Counted from the first letter of the stretch, positions 10,406 to 20,703 are shown. The stretch is DNA of 48,128 nt from an uncultured Alteromonadaceae bacterium (GCA_938085045.1 CALKGI010000032.1:1-48128); one strand, 5' to 3'. A program made the numbers and translations. Notes: generated by a model not told the origin, from the letters alone.

Positions 10406-11437
10406 GTGGCTATTAGAGTTGCAATTAACGGTTTTGGCCGTATTGGACGTAACATATTACGTGCGCTGTACGAAAGCGGACGTAACCGTGATATTGAAGT
10501 GGTTGTGATCAACGAACTGGCTGAGCCAGAGGCCATTGCCCACTTGTTAAAATACGACACGGCTCACGGCCGTTTTAGTTTTGCGGTTGAGTTAGGCGGG
10601 TCTACCCTCAATGTGGCCGGTGACAACATTAGCCTAATCAGCGAGCCTGATTTAAATAAGTTGCCGTGGGATGAGTACAAAATAGATGTAGTGCTCGAAT
10701 GTACTGGCGTGCACGGTCAGCGTAAAGATGGGCAAGCACATATCGACCAAGGCGCAGCCAAAGTGATATTTTCACATCCGGCAGCAGCTGATTTAGATGC
10801 CACGATTATATATGGTATCAACGATGATACGCTGAACGCTGAACATGACATTATTTCGAATGGTTCTTGCACCACCAATTGCGTGGTGCCGATGATCAAA
10901 GTACTCGACGATGCGTTTGGTGTTGTCAGTGGTGCTATTACCACAATACATGCCTCGATGAACGACCAGCAAGTGATTGATGCCTATCACAAAGATTTAC
11001 GCCGAACACGTGCTGCTAGCCATTCCATCATTCCGGTAGACACTCAATTGGCAGCGGGTATAGAGCGTATTATGCCTAAATTCTCGGGTCGGTTTGAGGC
11101 GATTTCGGTACGGGTGCCGACAATTAACGTTACCGCCATGGATTTGAGTGTGACGGTTAACACCGATGTCACCATTGAACAAGTGAACCATGCCATAAAG
11201 TCGGCTCAATACGGTTCGCTTGAAGGCATTTTGGCTTATACCGAAGAGCCATTGGTATCGATAGATTTTAATCACGACCCACATTCGTCGATAGTTGATG
11301 GTCATCAAACCCGAGTGAGTCACAAACGGCTGGTTAAACTGCTGTCGTGGTGTGATAACGAATGGGGCTTTGCCAATCGGATGCTCGATACGACACTTGC
11401 GATAATGAATGTAGCGCCCACTAAAACGGGTTTATAA
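10406..11437 (+). CDS. epd: D-erythrose-4-phosphate dehydrogenase (GapB/Epd type)
   Basis: This 343-residue GAPDH-family enzyme is predicted to oxidise erythrose-4-phosphate to 4-phosphoerythronate for pyridoxal phosphate synthesis. The Rossmann motif [20 protein letters not shown] and the following [20 protein letters not shown] are Epd-like rather than GapA-like. The catalytic cysteine lies in SNGSCTTNC at residue 155. The start codon is GTG at 10406: upstream in-frame codons give no better choice, and the only nearby ATG (10392) is out of frame and stops at once. Position directly before pgk and fba matches the classic epd-pgk-fba order. A glycolytic or gluconeogenic GAPDH role cannot be fully excluded from sequence alone. 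Confidence 0.93.
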   Translation: MAIRVAINGFGRIGRNILRALYESGRNRDIEVVVINELAEPEAIAHLLKYDTAHGRFSFAVELGGSTLNVAGDNISLISEPDLNKLPWDEYKIDVVLECTGVHGQRKDGQAHIDQGAAKVIFSHPAAADLDATIIYGINDDTLNAEHDIISNGSCTTNCVVPMIKVLDDAFGVVSGAITTIHASMNDQQVIDAYHKDLRRTRAASHSIIPVDTQLAAGIERIMPKFSGRFEAISVRVPTINVTAMDLSVTVNTDVTIEQVNHAIKSAQYGSLEGILAYTEEPLVSIDFNHDPHSSIVDGHQTRVSHKRLVKLLSWCDNEWGFANRMLDTTLAIMNVAPTKTGL

Positions 11438-11468
11438 ATAAACAAACATAAACAGATGAGGTTTTACC

Positions 11469-12644
11469 ATGTCAGTCATTAAAATGACCGATTTAGACTT
11501 AGCCAATCAGCGCGTATTGATTCGTCAAGACCTGAATGTGCCAGTAAAAGCGGGCAAAGTGACATCCGATGCGCGAATTAGAGCATCATTGCCTACCATT
11601 AAACTGGCACTTGAAGCCGGTGCACATGTGATGGTTATGTCACACCTTGGTCGTCCGGTTGAGGGCGAATTTAATCAAGACTTTTCATTACAACCGGTCG
11701 TTGACTATCTAAATGACGCGCTTGATGTTCCTGTGCGCTTGGTCAACGATTACCTTGACGGTGTTGACACTAAAGCCGGTGAATTGGTTATTTTCGAAAA
11801 CGTACGGTTTAATCCTGGCGAAAAGAAAAACAACGACGAATTAGCCAAGAAAATGGCTGCTTTGTGTGATGTTTATGTCATGGACGCGTTTGGTACTGCT
11901 CACCGCGCTCAGGCGTCAACCCACGGCGTAGCAAAGTTTGCTCCAACTGCCTGTGCAGGCCCATTATTGTCCGGTGAGCTTGAGGCCCTTGGCAAAGCGC
12001 TAGACAACCCGGCGCGACCAATGGTGGCAATCGTTGGTGGCTCTAAAGTCTCAACAAAGCTCACCGTACTCGAATCATTGTCTAGTGTTGTTGACCAGTT
12101 GGTTGTGGGTGGTGGCATCGCTAACACTTTTATTGCCGCAGCAGGAAACTGCGTTGGCAAATCGCTTTATGAAGCCGATTTGATTGACGAAGCCAACCGT
12201 TTGAGTGCCGCAGCCAAAGCCAACAATGGTGATATTCCGGTGCCTACCGATGTGGTTGTGGGCAGCGAGTTCTCCCAAACGGCCGTTGCTACGTTAAAAG
12301 CAGCATCAGATGTTAGCGATACCGACATGATTTTTGATATTGGCCCGGATTCTGCAAAGGCCTTGTCTGAGATTTTGCAAAATGCGGGTACTATCGTCTG
12401 GAACGGCCCAGTTGGCGTGTTTGAGTTCGATCAGTTTGGACAAGGCACCAAAGCCATCGCGCAAGCTATCGCAAAAAGCGAAGCATTTTCAATAGCTGGG
12501 GGTGGCGACACCTTGGCAGCGATAGACAAATATGACGTGGCTGGAGATATTTCATATATATCAACCGGCGGCGGCGCGTTTTTAGAGTTTCTTGAAGGCA
12601 AAAAATTGCCAGCGGTAGAGATTCTAGAGCAACGTGCAAACTAA
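11469..12644 (+). CDS. pgk: Phosphoglycerate kinase
   Basis: This 391-residue two-domain enzyme transfers phosphate between 1,3-bisphosphoglycerate and ADP. Visible motifs are [13 protein letters not shown] at the N-terminus, [14 protein letters not shown] near residue 57, the [11 protein letters not shown] segment, [17 protein letters not shown] near residue 190 and the nucleotide-loop [16 protein letters not shown] near residue 340. Length fits bacterial Pgk. An ATG with an upstream TGAGG ribosome site supports the start. It follows epd by 31 bp and precedes fba by 120 bp. That second gap holds a small AGCGAT/ATCGCT hairpin at 12696-12711 without a T run. Confidence 0.98.
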   Translation: MSVIKMTDLDLANQRVLIRQDLNVPVKAGKVTSDARIRASLPTIKLALEAGAHVMVMSHLGRPVEGEFNQDFSLQPVVDYLNDALDVPVRLVNDYLDGVDTKAGELVIFENVRFNPGEKKNNDELAKKMAALCDVYVMDAFGTAHRAQASTHGVAKFAPTACAGPLLSGELEALGKALDNPARPMVAIVGGSKVSTKLTVLESLSSVVDQLVVGGGIANTFIAAAGNCVGKSLYEADLIDEANRLSAAAKANNGDIPVPTDVVVGSEFSQTAVATLKAASDVSDTDMIFDIGPDSAKALSEILQNAGTIVWNGPVGVFEFDQFGQGTKAIAQAIAKSEAFSIAGGGDTLAAIDKYDVAGDISYISTGGGAFLEFLEGKKLPAVEILEQRAN

Positions 12645-12764
12645 GATTTAATGGCATGAACTTATCGAATTGAGTGATTGCCAAAATAATTATAAAGCGA
12701 TAAAAATCGCTAATAAAACTACCTGAGAATCAATCGTACACAGCACAAAGTGGAGATACAAAAA

Positions 12765-13829
12765 ATGGCTTTAGTTTCAATGAGACAAGTCCTCGACCAT
12801 GCCGCAGAGCATGATTATGGCGTTCCGGCGTTTAACGTAAACAATCTGGAACAGATGCGTGCGATTATGGAAGCTGCCCGCGACACAGACAGCCCAGTTA
12901 TCGTTCAGGCGTCTGCTGGCGCTCGTAAATATGCAGGCGCACCTTTCTTGCGTCACCTTATTTTGGCGGCTGTAGAGGAGTTTCCTGAAATTCCGGTAGT
13001 CATGCATCAGGACCACGGAACCACTCCGGCAATCTGTCAGCGTTCTATCCAGTTGGGTTTTAGCTCAGTTATGATGGATGGTTCATTGATGGCTGATGGC
13101 AAAACCCCATCAGATTTTGAATACAACGTAGACGTAACGCGTCGCACTGTTGAAATGTCACACGCGTGTGGTGTTTCAGTTGAAGGCGAGTTAGGCTGCT
13201 TGGGTTCACTTGAAACTGGCGAAGCTGGCGAAGAAGACGGCGTAGGCGCTGTGGGCAAACTCAGCAAAGAACAAATGCTGACAGACCCTGAAGAAGCCGC
13301 TGATTTCGTTCGTAAAACTGGCGTAGATGCATTGGCAATCGCCTGTGGTACTTCACACGGTGCTTACAAGTTCACTCGTCCACCGACTGGCGATATCTTG
13401 TCTATCGACCGCATCAAAGCCATTCACGCACGTTTGCCTAACACTCATTTAGTTATGCACGGTTCATCGTCTGTTCCACAAGAATGGTTGAAAGTAATCA
13501 ACGAATTTGGTGGTGACATAGGCGAGACCTATGGCGTACCAGTAGAGCAGATTTGCGAAGGCATTAAACACGGTGTAACCAAAGTTAATATCGACACTGA
13601 TTTACGTTTGGCCTCAACAGGTGCTATCCGCCGCTTTATGGCGCATAACCCGTCTGAGTTTGACCCACGTAAATTCTTGCAAGTGGCAACTGACGCAATG
13701 TATGACATTGTTAAAGCGCGTTACGAAGCGTTTGGCACTGCCGGTAATGCAAGCAAAATCAAACCGATTTCATTGGAAGCTATGGTTGCTCGATATGACT
13801 CTGGTGAGTTGAATCAAAAGATTCTATAA
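12765..13829 (+). CDS. fba: Fructose-bisphosphate aldolase, class II (CbbA-like subtype)
   Basis: This 354-residue zinc-dependent aldolase cleaves fructose-1,6-bisphosphate to two trioses and also works in gluconeogenesis. Zinc and substrate motifs include [18 protein letters not shown] near residue 80, [19 protein letters not shown] near residue 140, [11 protein letters not shown] near residue 198, [11 protein letters not shown] near residue 230 and [20 protein letters not shown] near residue 275. The sequence and length resemble the class IIB/Calvin-type branch more than the 359-aa E. coli FbaA. The frame opens at a GTG (12750), but a GGAG at 12752-12755 points to the ATG at 12765. A bidirectional terminator lies 18 bp after the stop. 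Confidence 0.97.
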   Translation: MALVSMRQVLDHAAEHDYGVPAFNVNNLEQMRAIMEAARDTDSPVIVQASAGARKYAGAPFLRHLILAAVEEFPEIPVVMHQDHGTTPAICQRSIQLGFSSVMMDGSLMADGKTPSDFEYNVDVTRRTVEMSHACGVSVEGELGCLGSLETGEAGEEDGVGAVGKLSKEQMLTDPEEAADFVRKTGVDALAIACGTSHGAYKFTRPPTGDILSIDRIKAIHARLPNTHLVMHGSSSVPQEWLKVINEFGGDIGETYGVPVEQICEGIKHGVTKVNIDTDLRLASTGAIRRFMAHNPSEFDPRKFLQVATDAMYDIVKARYEAFGTAGNASKIKPISLEAMVARYDSGELNQKIL

Positions 13830-13846
13830 GTCTGTTAGTTAGCAGC

Positions 13847-13876
13847 AAAAAAGGCGACCTTGGGGTCGCCTTTTTA
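13847..13876. terminator. Bidirectional rho-independent terminator between fba and proA
   Basis: A GGCGACC/GGTCGCC stem (13853-13859 with 13864-13870) is flanked by an A run on the left and TTTTT on the right. It can therefore end transcription from fba on the plus strand and proBA on the minus strand, which converge here. Confidence 0.9.
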
Positions 13877-13932
13877 TTTGGGGGTGACTTAAACTGATTA
13901 GAGTGTACCGCACACACCGTTAAATATCGATT

Positions 13933-15183
13933 TTAAGACCTAACCTGCCCATCACCAAGCACAATAAACTTCTCAGTTGTCAACGACTCAACACCCATCG
14001 GGCCGTATGCGTGCAGCTTACTGGTTGATATGCCTATCTCGGCGCCTAGGCCTAATTCGCCACCGTCAGAGAAGCGTGATGAGGCGTTTACCATCACCAC
14101 GGCTGAGTTGATTTGTTTAATGAAATTCTGCGAGGAAGAAATATCTTTGGTGATGATGACCTCGGTGTGGCCTGAGCTGAATTTTTGAATGTGCTCAATC
14201 GCTTCGTCAAAATCAAAAACTACTCTGATGGCAATTTCGAGGTCGAGGTATTCGGCGTCATAATCGGCATCTGTGGCCAATTCAGCATTGTCGAAGTAAT
14301 CTAATGTTTCTTCGCAGCCGTGCACTTTTACGCCTTTTTCGGCAAAAACTCGGGCAACATCAGGCAAAAATTCACAGGCTACTTCTTCGTGCACTAGTAA
14401 CGTTTCGAGTGCGTTGCATACGCCCGGACGCTGGGTTTTGCCGTTAACCAGAATATCTAACGCTTTGTCGAGGTCGGCCATTTTGTCGACGTATAAATGG
14501 CAAACGCCTTTAAAGTGTTGAATGACTGGTACGCGGCTGTTTTCACTGACGAATTTGATGAGACCTTCACCGCCTCTTGGAATGATTAAATCGACGCTGT
14601 CGGTTAAGGTCATCAATTCATTCATGTGGCTGCGGTCAGGGTCGGGCACTACCGAGATTGCGGCCGGGTCAATTCTGTATGTTTCAAGTGCTTGATGTAA
14701 ACACTGTGCAATTGCCAAGCTTGAGTTTAATGCCTCGCGGCCCCCTCTTAATATAACGGCGTTACCCGCTTTAAGGCAAAGTGCGGCTGCATCTGCGGTG
14801 ACATTGGGGCGGGCTTCGTAAATCATGGCAATTACGCCAAGCGGTATTTTCATTTTGCCCACTTGAATGCCGTTGGGCCTGACAATCATTTTATTGATTT
14901 CGCCTATTGGGTCGGGCAGGGCGATGATTTCTTCAATGGCACTGGCAATGGCGTCGATGCGCTCGGGGTTTAACGTTAAGCGGTCAATCATGGCAGAAGA
15001 TAAGCCTTTTTCTACTGCCGATGTTAAATCGAGTTTGTTGGCGGTGATGATTACATCATGGCTGGCACGTAGGTTGTCGGCCATTGTTTGCAATGCTTGG
15101 TTCTTTTGGGTGCCGGGCAATACCGCGATTTGATTGGCAGCTTTTTTGGCCTGTTGGGCCATTTGGGTCATTGAAAAAGTCAT
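13933..15183 (-). CDS. proA: Gamma-glutamyl phosphate reductase
   Basis: This 416-residue NADPH-dependent enzyme reduces glutamyl-5-phosphate to glutamate semialdehyde in proline synthesis. It belongs to the aldehyde dehydrogenase superfamily. GVIAMIYEARPNVTADAAAL near residue 107 and NAVILRGGREALNSS are typical. The catalytic cysteine lies in KTQRPGVCNALETLLVH near residue 255, and the C-terminal HAYGPMGVESLTT is conserved. Length matches family members (~417 aa). It lies 35 bp after proB on the same strand and is expected to share its transcript, which ends at the terminator around 13850. Confidence 0.97.
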   Translation of the reverse strand: MTFSMTQMAQQAKKAANQIAVLPGTQKNQALQTMADNLRASHDVIITANKLDLTSAVEKGLSSAMIDRLTLNPERIDAIASAIEEIIALPDPIGEINKMIVRPNGIQVGKMKIPLGVIAMIYEARPNVTADAAALCLKAGNAVILRGGREALNSSLAIAQCLHQALETYRIDPAAISVVPDPDRSHMNELMTLTDSVDLIIPRGGEGLIKFVSENSRVPVIQHFKGVCHLYVDKMADLDKALDILVNGKTQRPGVCNALETLLVHEEVACEFLPDVARVFAEKGVKVHGCEETLDYFDNAELATDADYDAEYLDLEIAIRVVFDFDEAIEHIQKFSSGHTEVIITKDISSSQNFIKQINSAVVMVNASSRFSDGGELGLGAEIGISTSKLHAYGPMGVESLTTEKFIVLGDGQVRS

Positions 15184-15218
15184 GGCTGTCTCTTTTGGGT
15201 TTTTTGGGGTTTTGTGTG

Positions 15219-16331
15219 TTATTCAGTTATTAATGCTAAATCGTCTCGGTGGACGACCTCTTCACTGGGGCGGTAGCCGAGTATCGCTTCAATCTCGTTA
15301 CTACGGCATCCCTTGATTTTCATCAAATCTGCGGCGTCATATTGAACGATACCCCGGGCAATAGGTTGGTTGCTTTGCGCGTCGATAATATCAATTGCTT
15401 CGCCTTTTAGCCATTGGTCTTGAATCGACGTGATACCAGAACTGAGTAATGATGCACCTTTGTTTTTGATTGCACTGACTGCACCGGGGTCGATGAACAC
15501 TTGACCTTGCGCTTTTAAGGTATGACGCAACCAGTGTTTCTTCGCTTTGGTTTTGGCGCTTGTTGCTTTAAAAAGGGTGCCATTGGGCTGGCCTTTTATC
15601 AATGCATCAAAGCTTATCCGCTTGAATCCGTTAATGATTAGTGTATCTATACCTTGGGTGGTGGCTTTTTCGGCCGCTTGAATTTTGGTTAACATGCCGC
15701 CTGTGGCCAGTTTGTTGAGCGTGCCGCCCGCCAAACCATAAATGGTGCTGTCGATTTTTTCGACTTGAGGGATCAAAGTGGCGTCAGGGTGTTTGTTGGG
15801 GTCTTTATCAAACAGGCCATCGATATCAGAGCAAATTAGCAAAGCGTCTGCTTCGCCAACCAAAGCCACTAGTGCACCGAGGTTGTCGTTATCGCCGACC
15901 TTAATTTCTTGGGTGGCAACCGTGTCGTTTTCGTTGACTATCGGTAAGATGTCGTTGGCGAGCAATTCACGAAGGGTGTTTTTAATATTGACGTAACGGC
16001 GTCTGTCACGCAGGTCGCCATGGGTCAGTAAAACCTGTGCACACGGGAAGTCGAAAAAGCGTTGCCAGTTGGCCATCATCTTCATTTGGCCCACTGCTGC
16101 CATCGCTTGCTTTTGAGCCATGGTGGGCACGTTGTCACCGCTGTTAACAGCAAGGCGACCTGCCGCGACACTGCCCGATGAAACCAGAATGACTTCTTTG
16201 CCCATGTTGCGACATTCAGTGATGAAATGTGCGATAGCCAACAGATATTGACCGCTGACAGCTTCGCCGCCGGGGGCAATGAGGGCACTGCCAATTTTGA
16301 TTACGAGTCGATCCCAATTGTGTAAGTTCAC
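15219..16331 (-). CDS. proB: Glutamate 5-kinase
   Basis: This 370-residue enzyme phosphorylates glutamate with ATP as the first, proline-inhibited step of proline synthesis. The N-terminal amino-acid-kinase domain shows LVIKIGSALIAPGGEAV, VILVSSGSVAAGR near residue 47, LPIVNENDTVATQEIKVGDN near residue 135 and GGTLNKLATGGMLTKIQAA near residue 205. The C-terminal ~90 residues form a PUA domain (KGASLLSSGITSIQDQWLKG through GCRSNEIEAILGYRPSEEVV). A full-length two-domain form is present. It forms the first gene of the proB-proA pair. Confidence 0.97.
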   Translation of the reverse strand: MNLHNWDRLVIKIGSALIAPGGEAVSGQYLLAIAHFITECRNMGKEVILVSSGSVAAGRLAVNSGDNVPTMAQKQAMAAVGQMKMMANWQRFFDFPCAQVLLTHGDLRDRRRYVNIKNTLRELLANDILPIVNENDTVATQEIKVGDNDNLGALVALVGEADALLICSDIDGLFDKDPNKHPDATLIPQVEKIDSTIYGLAGGTLNKLATGGMLTKIQAAEKATTQGIDTLIINGFKRISFDALIKGQPNGTLFKATSAKTKAKKHWLRHTLKAQGQVFIDPGAVSAIKNKGASLLSSGITSIQDQWLKGEAIDIIDAQSNQPIARGIVQYDAADLMKIKGCRSNEIEAILGYRPSEEVVHRDDLALITE

Positions 16332-16395
16332 CTGCTGGCCTGTGTTGGTTCAAACTAAAAGGCAAGCTAACAAAATGGGCGGGGAAAATCGAGGA

Positions 16396-17136
16396 TTACT
16401 TGCCGAACAACGACTTTAATTTTTCTCTGGCTTTTGCTTTGGCCTGATCGGTGGCTAACCGCTTGATTTGGTCCTTCGCGGCTTTGAGCACTTGGGTCAT
16501 TAAAGGCTTCATTATTGCTTTGCCTAATTCGTCAGGGGCAAGACCTGTTTTGTTATCGCCAATGTTTTTTAACTCAATTGCAGGTAGGGTGAGTGTTTTA
16601 TTGCCGAACAATTCGGTGACTAATTGCAGGTTGATGTTGGTCAGGCTGATTTTTTCAATCATCAAACGAACATTTTGTGTTTTGGTTGGTGTGGTTTTAT
16701 CTGGTGGTGGCGGTGAATCTGTATCAGCTTTTGTTGATTTTACATTTTGGCCCAACTTATACAGGTTAAGGTTGTTTAGGTTTGTTTGTTCGGCAACCAA
16801 ACTGGCGCCATCTATTGTAATGTGCTTGATCACTATGACGTCTTCGAGCACAGTCTCAGGGTCAATTTGAATTGCTACGAGTTTCATCAAAAAGGCGTAA
16901 GGCGTTGAAAAACCCGCAGGGTTGTTGATTTGTAGGCTGTGTAATTCCCCTTCACCGCTGCGTAGTGATAGGTTCACTTTGTCTAGTGTCACCGCAGTTT
17001 GAGTGGTCTGTGAGCCGTTTTGCTCAATGGTTTGTTTAATGATGCGGTCGAGGTTTTGTAAGCCATAAAAGGCAAATGCGGCGATGGCTATAAGGGTCAC
17101 TGTCACCAAAGCAAAGAAGAAGTTTTTCGAGAACAT
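16396..17136 (-). CDS. AsmA/DUF748-like membrane-anchored protein
   Basis: This 246-residue protein starts with a single hydrophobic anchor (MFSKNFFFALVTVTLIAIAA..). A periplasmic part follows with AsmA-like features: VTLDKVNLSLRSGEGELHSL.., then ..VEKI-type repeats such as VIVIKHITIDGASLVAEQTN and LMIEKISLTNINLQLV. A proline/threonine-rich linker (DSPPPPDKTTPTKT) lies near residue 140, and the C-terminus is highly basic and Lys/Ala-rich. AsmA-like proteins are linked to the cell envelope and lipid transport, but no role is known for this short type. It follows proB by 64 bp on the same strand; a functional link with proline synthesis is not implied. Family call is tentative. Confidence 0.6.
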   Translation of the reverse strand: MFSKNFFFALVTVTLIAIAAFAFYGLQNLDRIIKQTIEQNGSQTTQTAVTLDKVNLSLRSGEGELHSLQINNPAGFSTPYAFLMKLVAIQIDPETVLEDVIVIKHITIDGASLVAEQTNLNNLNLYKLGQNVKSTKADTDSPPPPDKTTPTKTQNVRLMIEKISLTNINLQLVTELFGNKTLTLPAIELKNIGDNKTGLAPDELGKAIMKPLMTQVLKAAKDQIKRLATDQAKAKAREKLKSLFGK

Positions 17137-17376
17137 GAGAGTATGGTTTTTTCAAACTGGTCAGATTGCCGCTAAGTATATACCACTATTAAGGTTTTAG
17201 CGCACTGGCATGCGATTGGCGGTTTAATCAGCCTTTTTAATGTCTGGCCGGGTAGCCGTCTAGGTAGGTAAAAAAAACAACCGTAATTGCTCTAAAATCA
17301 TCCAGCGTAGCTGGCCTATTGGGTCGCATAGCTATAAAATGTCGCCAAATATATGGATACTAAAGTAGGAAGAGTG

Positions 17377-18333
17377 ATGATTTTTGATAATGTTGTGCAG
17401 GTGATTGGCGGTACTCCCATGGTTAAGCTGAATAAAATAACTGCCGGTCTTGAGTGTAATGTTTATGCCAAATGTGAATTTATGAACCCGGGTGGTTCAA
17501 CCAAAGACCGTATTGCCCGCCAAATGATCCTTGATGCCGAAAAGTCAGGTCGCATTAAAAAAGGCGATACATTGATTGAAGCCACCAGTGGCAACACGGG
17601 CATTGGCATGGCTTTGGCCGGTGCGGCATTGGGTTACCATATAGTGATCACTATGCCCGAGAAAATGAGTAAAGAAAAACAGGTGGTTATAGAGTCTTTG
17701 GGCGCAGAGATTATTCGAACGCCGACTGAAGCTGCTTGGGATCATCCCGATTCTCACATTGAAGTGGCTAAGCGCATTCAGCAAGAGCGCGAAAACGCCC
17801 ACATTCTTGACCAATACGCTAATGAGTCAAACCCTATGGCGCATTTTGAAGGCACGGGTAGCGAAATCGTTGAAGATATGGAAGGTAAATCCATCGACAT
17901 GGTTATCATCGGCGTAGGTACTGGTGGCACTCTGACAGGCATAGCGAGAAAAGTTAAAGAAGCTCATCCTGATGCGATTATTGTTGGTGCTGACCCGGTA
18001 GGTTCTATCTTGGCAGGCCCAGAAGAAGTTAAGAATTATCATGTTGAAGGCATTGGGTATGACTTTATTCCGGAGGTTTTTGACCGAGGTTTGGTTGATG
18101 AATGGGTGAAAACCAACGATCAGGAGTCTTTCACGCTGGCTCGTCGTTTGATGTCAGAAGAAGGTTTGTTGGTCGGTGGCTCTTCAGGCACTGCAATGAT
18201 GGCGGCTTTACAACAAGCGAAGAAACTTAAAGCTGGTCAAAACTGTGTGGTTATTTTGCCCGATGGTATTCGTAACTACTTGACTAAGTTTGTAGACGCT
18301 GATTGGCGCGCTGAATTTGGTTTTGCTGATTAG
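17377..18333 (+). CDS. Cystathionine beta-synthase-like PLP enzyme, catalytic core only
   Basis: This 318-residue fold-type II PLP enzyme carries the PLP lysine in NPGGSTKDR (K43), the phosphate-binding loops EATSGNTGIGMALAGAAL and GVGTGGTLTGIARKVKEAHP, and SEEGLLVGGSSGTAM. Segments such as KCEFMNPGGSTKDR, MPEKMSKEKQ.., RTPTEAAWDHPDSHIEVA and VEGIGYDFIPEVFDR resemble cystathionine beta-synthase cores more closely than CysK or CysM. No regulatory Bateman (CBS-pair) domain follows. It may make cystathionine from serine and homocysteine, or act as a cysteine synthase. The ATG at 17377 is preferred over 17353 because AGGAAGAG (17367-17374) lies just upstream. No gamma-lyase gene is adjacent. Confidence 0.85.
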   Translation: MIFDNVVQVIGGTPMVKLNKITAGLECNVYAKCEFMNPGGSTKDRIARQMILDAEKSGRIKKGDTLIEATSGNTGIGMALAGAALGYHIVITMPEKMSKEKQVVIESLGAEIIRTPTEAAWDHPDSHIEVAKRIQQERENAHILDQYANESNPMAHFEGTGSEIVEDMEGKSIDMVIIGVGTGGTLTGIARKVKEAHPDAIIVGADPVGSILAGPEEVKNYHVEGIGYDFIPEVFDRGLVDEWVKTNDQESFTLARRLMSEEGLLVGGSSGTAMMAALQQAKKLKAGQNCVVILPDGIRNYLTKFVDADWRAEFGFAD

Positions 18334-18343
18334 GTTTTTTTGG

Positions 18344-18359
18344 GAGCCCCTCGGGGCTC
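18344..18359. repeat. GC-rich hairpin after the PLP enzyme gene, possible terminator
   Basis: GAGCCCC and GGGGCTC form a 7-bp stem with a 2-nt centre 10 bp past the stop at 18333. A T run (TTTTTTT) precedes rather than follows the stem, so intrinsic termination is uncertain. The two flanking genes converge here. Confidence 0.45.
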
Positions 18360-18414
18360 TTGAGAGTAAAAGCTTCATAGTGAGGCTCTTGACCTTCCCG
18401 TAGCCTCCTCAACC

Positions 18415-20592
18415 TCAAGGAAAGACTAAAGCCAGCACATCCCCTGATTGTGATATATGCTTGGTATATGCCACCGTTTCGCCACCCTTAGAAATAGAGT
18501 AGTCGTGCAGCACGCCTTTGGTTTGCTTCAACACTTGTACTGACTCTTTACTCGCCAAATCAACACTATACACACCGGGGTCTTGGGCACTTAAATTGGC
18601 ATAATAGGCTTTACCATCAACTATTCGCCAATTGAGCCAGTTCAACAGCGAAAAATCTTCGATTATCAGTTGCTCTTTACCATTGGCATCGGTCTGCCAT
18701 AGGCCGTCTTGATGATACTTGCTGTAATAGAATAAACCATCCTCTGGGTTGTCGTATCCGCTGTATCCGCCGTTAAATGTCAGCTGTTTACTGGTCTTGT
18801 CTGCTAAGTTGTAAGACCACAATTGCCAGTCGCCGCTTTTGGTTGAACCGTAATAGATTTTTTTACCGTCACTCGACCAGCTTGTGGTGTAGGCCTCGAA
18901 AGATTTGTCCAGTACAACCGTTAATTTGCCAGTACTTAACTGCATGGTGTAGATTTGCTCTTGGTATTCAAACAGTATTTTACTGTCGTCTGGCGACCAC
19001 ACAAAGTTGGGGTAACCGGTATCGATGTCCAAATCGGCCATTTTAGTGGTTTGGCCATTGGGGGCGCGCAACCAAAAGGCATTTTTACCGCTGCGGTTCG
19101 ATATAAATGCCAGTGCTTTTGAGGTATTGGCGTATCTTGGTCTGCTGTCTTTGCGGGTCGAACCGATAAACGAAGTCGATGGCTGGTCGGTGCTAGTATC
19201 TGTGTTTTTTGGGGTAATTGGTTTTTGCCATATGTCGGTATCGTTGACTGAACTGCTCATTAATAATTGGCTGCCATCGTTGGAAAAGCTCAATCCTCCA
19301 AATGCTGAACCAACGTGAAACACTTGCTGTTGCTCTTCGCCACTGTTGTTTACTCGGTAAACATGCTGCCCACGCCTAAAGTAAAAGTCTTCTGTGACTG
19401 GGTGCCAAGCTATGCCGTTTATGTGAGCGTCGAGTACAAATTCGCGCTCTAATGTAAACGATTCGCTGTTGTAAATTCCCACGGTCACCTCGTTACTACC
19501 GTTGTAACGCAATAGTGCTATTTTGTCGCCTTTGACATTTCGCCTGACAAAATAGTCGCCACGCATGTTGTTTTGTTTGAAGGGCAAGGTCAGTTGGATT
19601 TTGTTGCCTGTGGCAATATCGAGCGAATAAACGATATAAGGTTGGGTCTTTTTAACGCGCTCGGCCAAAAACAATTGATTGGGGTTTTCTCCCCAAGTCA
19701 GTGAGGGCAGATTGGCTGCGGCACATTCACGCAGTTTTGTCGCTTCGCCAAGTTTTGGGGTTATCGTCATTAGGTATATAACGCAGTGCGGCTCATTGAT
19801 GTCGTTATTGATTCGTACAAACGCAATTTTCTTACCACTCGGGTGCCATTGACCTCGAATATCATAACTGTTGGCAAGGGCGCTATTGGCTTGTGGACTA
19901 TTACTGGACGCAGGGCTTAGGGTTTGACGCTTGCCACTTACCGTATGTTGCAATATTAATTGTCTGCCTTGGCCATTTTCACTGAAACTGAACAGCAAGT
20001 TTTTACCATCGGGTGACAGGCTAGCGTCAGATTCTATGCCTTGTAGCGAGGTCAATTGTTTTAATTTGGGTGGTTGGCGTTGTTGTGGTTTACTGCTCCA
20101 CTGAGACATCATAATTAGCAGCAAAATAACGCCAATTATTGTGAATAACCACTGGTATTGAGTTTTATTGGGGGTTGGTAGCTGAGGCTGGAGGATAGGT
20201 GCTTGAGGGTTTACTGAGGTTATCGGATGTGACAAGCGATAGCCGTATTTGGTGACAGTTTCTATATACTCATTTTCGCTGTCTAAAATGGCCAATTCTT
20301 TGCGCAACTGGTAAATCTTGCGATTGATGGCATTGTCACTGACTACTCGGCCTTTCCATACATCGGCTATCATTTGGTCGCGGCTGATTATCTCGCCACT
20401 TTCACCATTTTTTGGGCTATGGGCACAAAAATACAAAAGCAAGTTAAAAACACTGGGTTCGCAGGCAAGAGATTGGTCTTTGTTGGCAATGCGGCGAGTT
20501 TGTGGGTCGACTGTAAGGTTGCCAAGCTTGAAGGTTTCTTTTGGTAAGTTGTCAGCGGATATTTGTGCGTTGGCAGCGTCTGAATTAGGCAT
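18415..20592 (-). CDS. CadC/ToxR-type membrane transcriptional regulator with TolB-like propeller
   Basis: This 725-residue protein has three parts. An N-terminal OmpR/PhoB-type winged helix occupies residues ~20-125, with the recognition region SDNAINRKIYQLRKEL and wing YIETVTKYGYRLSHP. A single transmembrane helix follows at about 148-164. A long periplasmic C-terminal region has PD40/TolB-like blades (SDASLSPDGKNLLFSFS, WHPSGKKIAFVR, FVWSPDDSKILFEYQ, TSWSSDGKKIYYGS). Such one-component regulators bind DNA from the membrane and are thought to sense periplasmic cues. It stands alone, downstream on the same strand from the double-glycine peptide gene but separated from it by the terminator at 20704, so its target is unknown. 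Domain calls are strong. Confidence 0.9.
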   Translation of the reverse strand: MPNSDAANAQISADNLPKETFKLGNLTVDPQTRRIANKDQSLACEPSVFNLLLYFCAHSPKNGESGEIISRDQMIADVWKGRVVSDNAINRKIYQLRKELAILDSENEYIETVTKYGYRLSHPITSVNPQAPILQPQLPTPNKTQYQWLFTIIGVILLLIMMSQWSSKPQQRQPPKLKQLTSLQGIESDASLSPDGKNLLFSFSENGQGRQLILQHTVSGKRQTLSPASSNSPQANSALANSYDIRGQWHPSGKKIAFVRINNDINEPHCVIYLMTITPKLGEATKLRECAAANLPSLTWGENPNQLFLAERVKKTQPYIVYSLDIATGNKIQLTLPFKQNNMRGDYFVRRNVKGDKIALLRYNGSNEVTVGIYNSESFTLEREFVLDAHINGIAWHPVTEDFYFRRGQHVYRVNNSGEEQQQVFHVGSAFGGLSFSNDGSQLLMSSSVNDTDIWQKPITPKNTDTSTDQPSTSFIGSTRKDSRPRYANTSKALAFISNRSGKNAFWLRAPNGQTTKMADLDIDTGYPNFVWSPDDSKILFEYQEQIYTMQLSTGKLTVVLDKSFEAYTTSWSSDGKKIYYGSTKSGDWQLWSYNLADKTSKQLTFNGGYSGYDNPEDGLFYYSKYHQDGLWQTDANGKEQLIIEDFSLLNWLNWRIVDGKAYYANLSAQDPGVYSVDLASKESVQVLKQTKGVLHDYSISKGGETVAYTKHISQSGDVLALVFP

Positions 20593-20703
20593 GAAAGTTT
20601 ACCGCAAGTGTTTGATATTAAGCATAATGACTTTTTCGCCACTTTACCATCACCTGTTTTGGCCTACAAACCCTTATTTGTTACGTGATAAATAATACGC
20701 AAT

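Noticed and set aside
10392..10406. Four-codon ATG frame whose TAG overlaps the GTG start of epd
   Set aside because: No ribosome-binding site precedes the ATG, and such a short frame is expected by chance.
10717..10990. Minus-strand open frames inside epd
   Set aside because: They lie opposite a strongly conserved gene and have no domain signal, so they are shadow frames.
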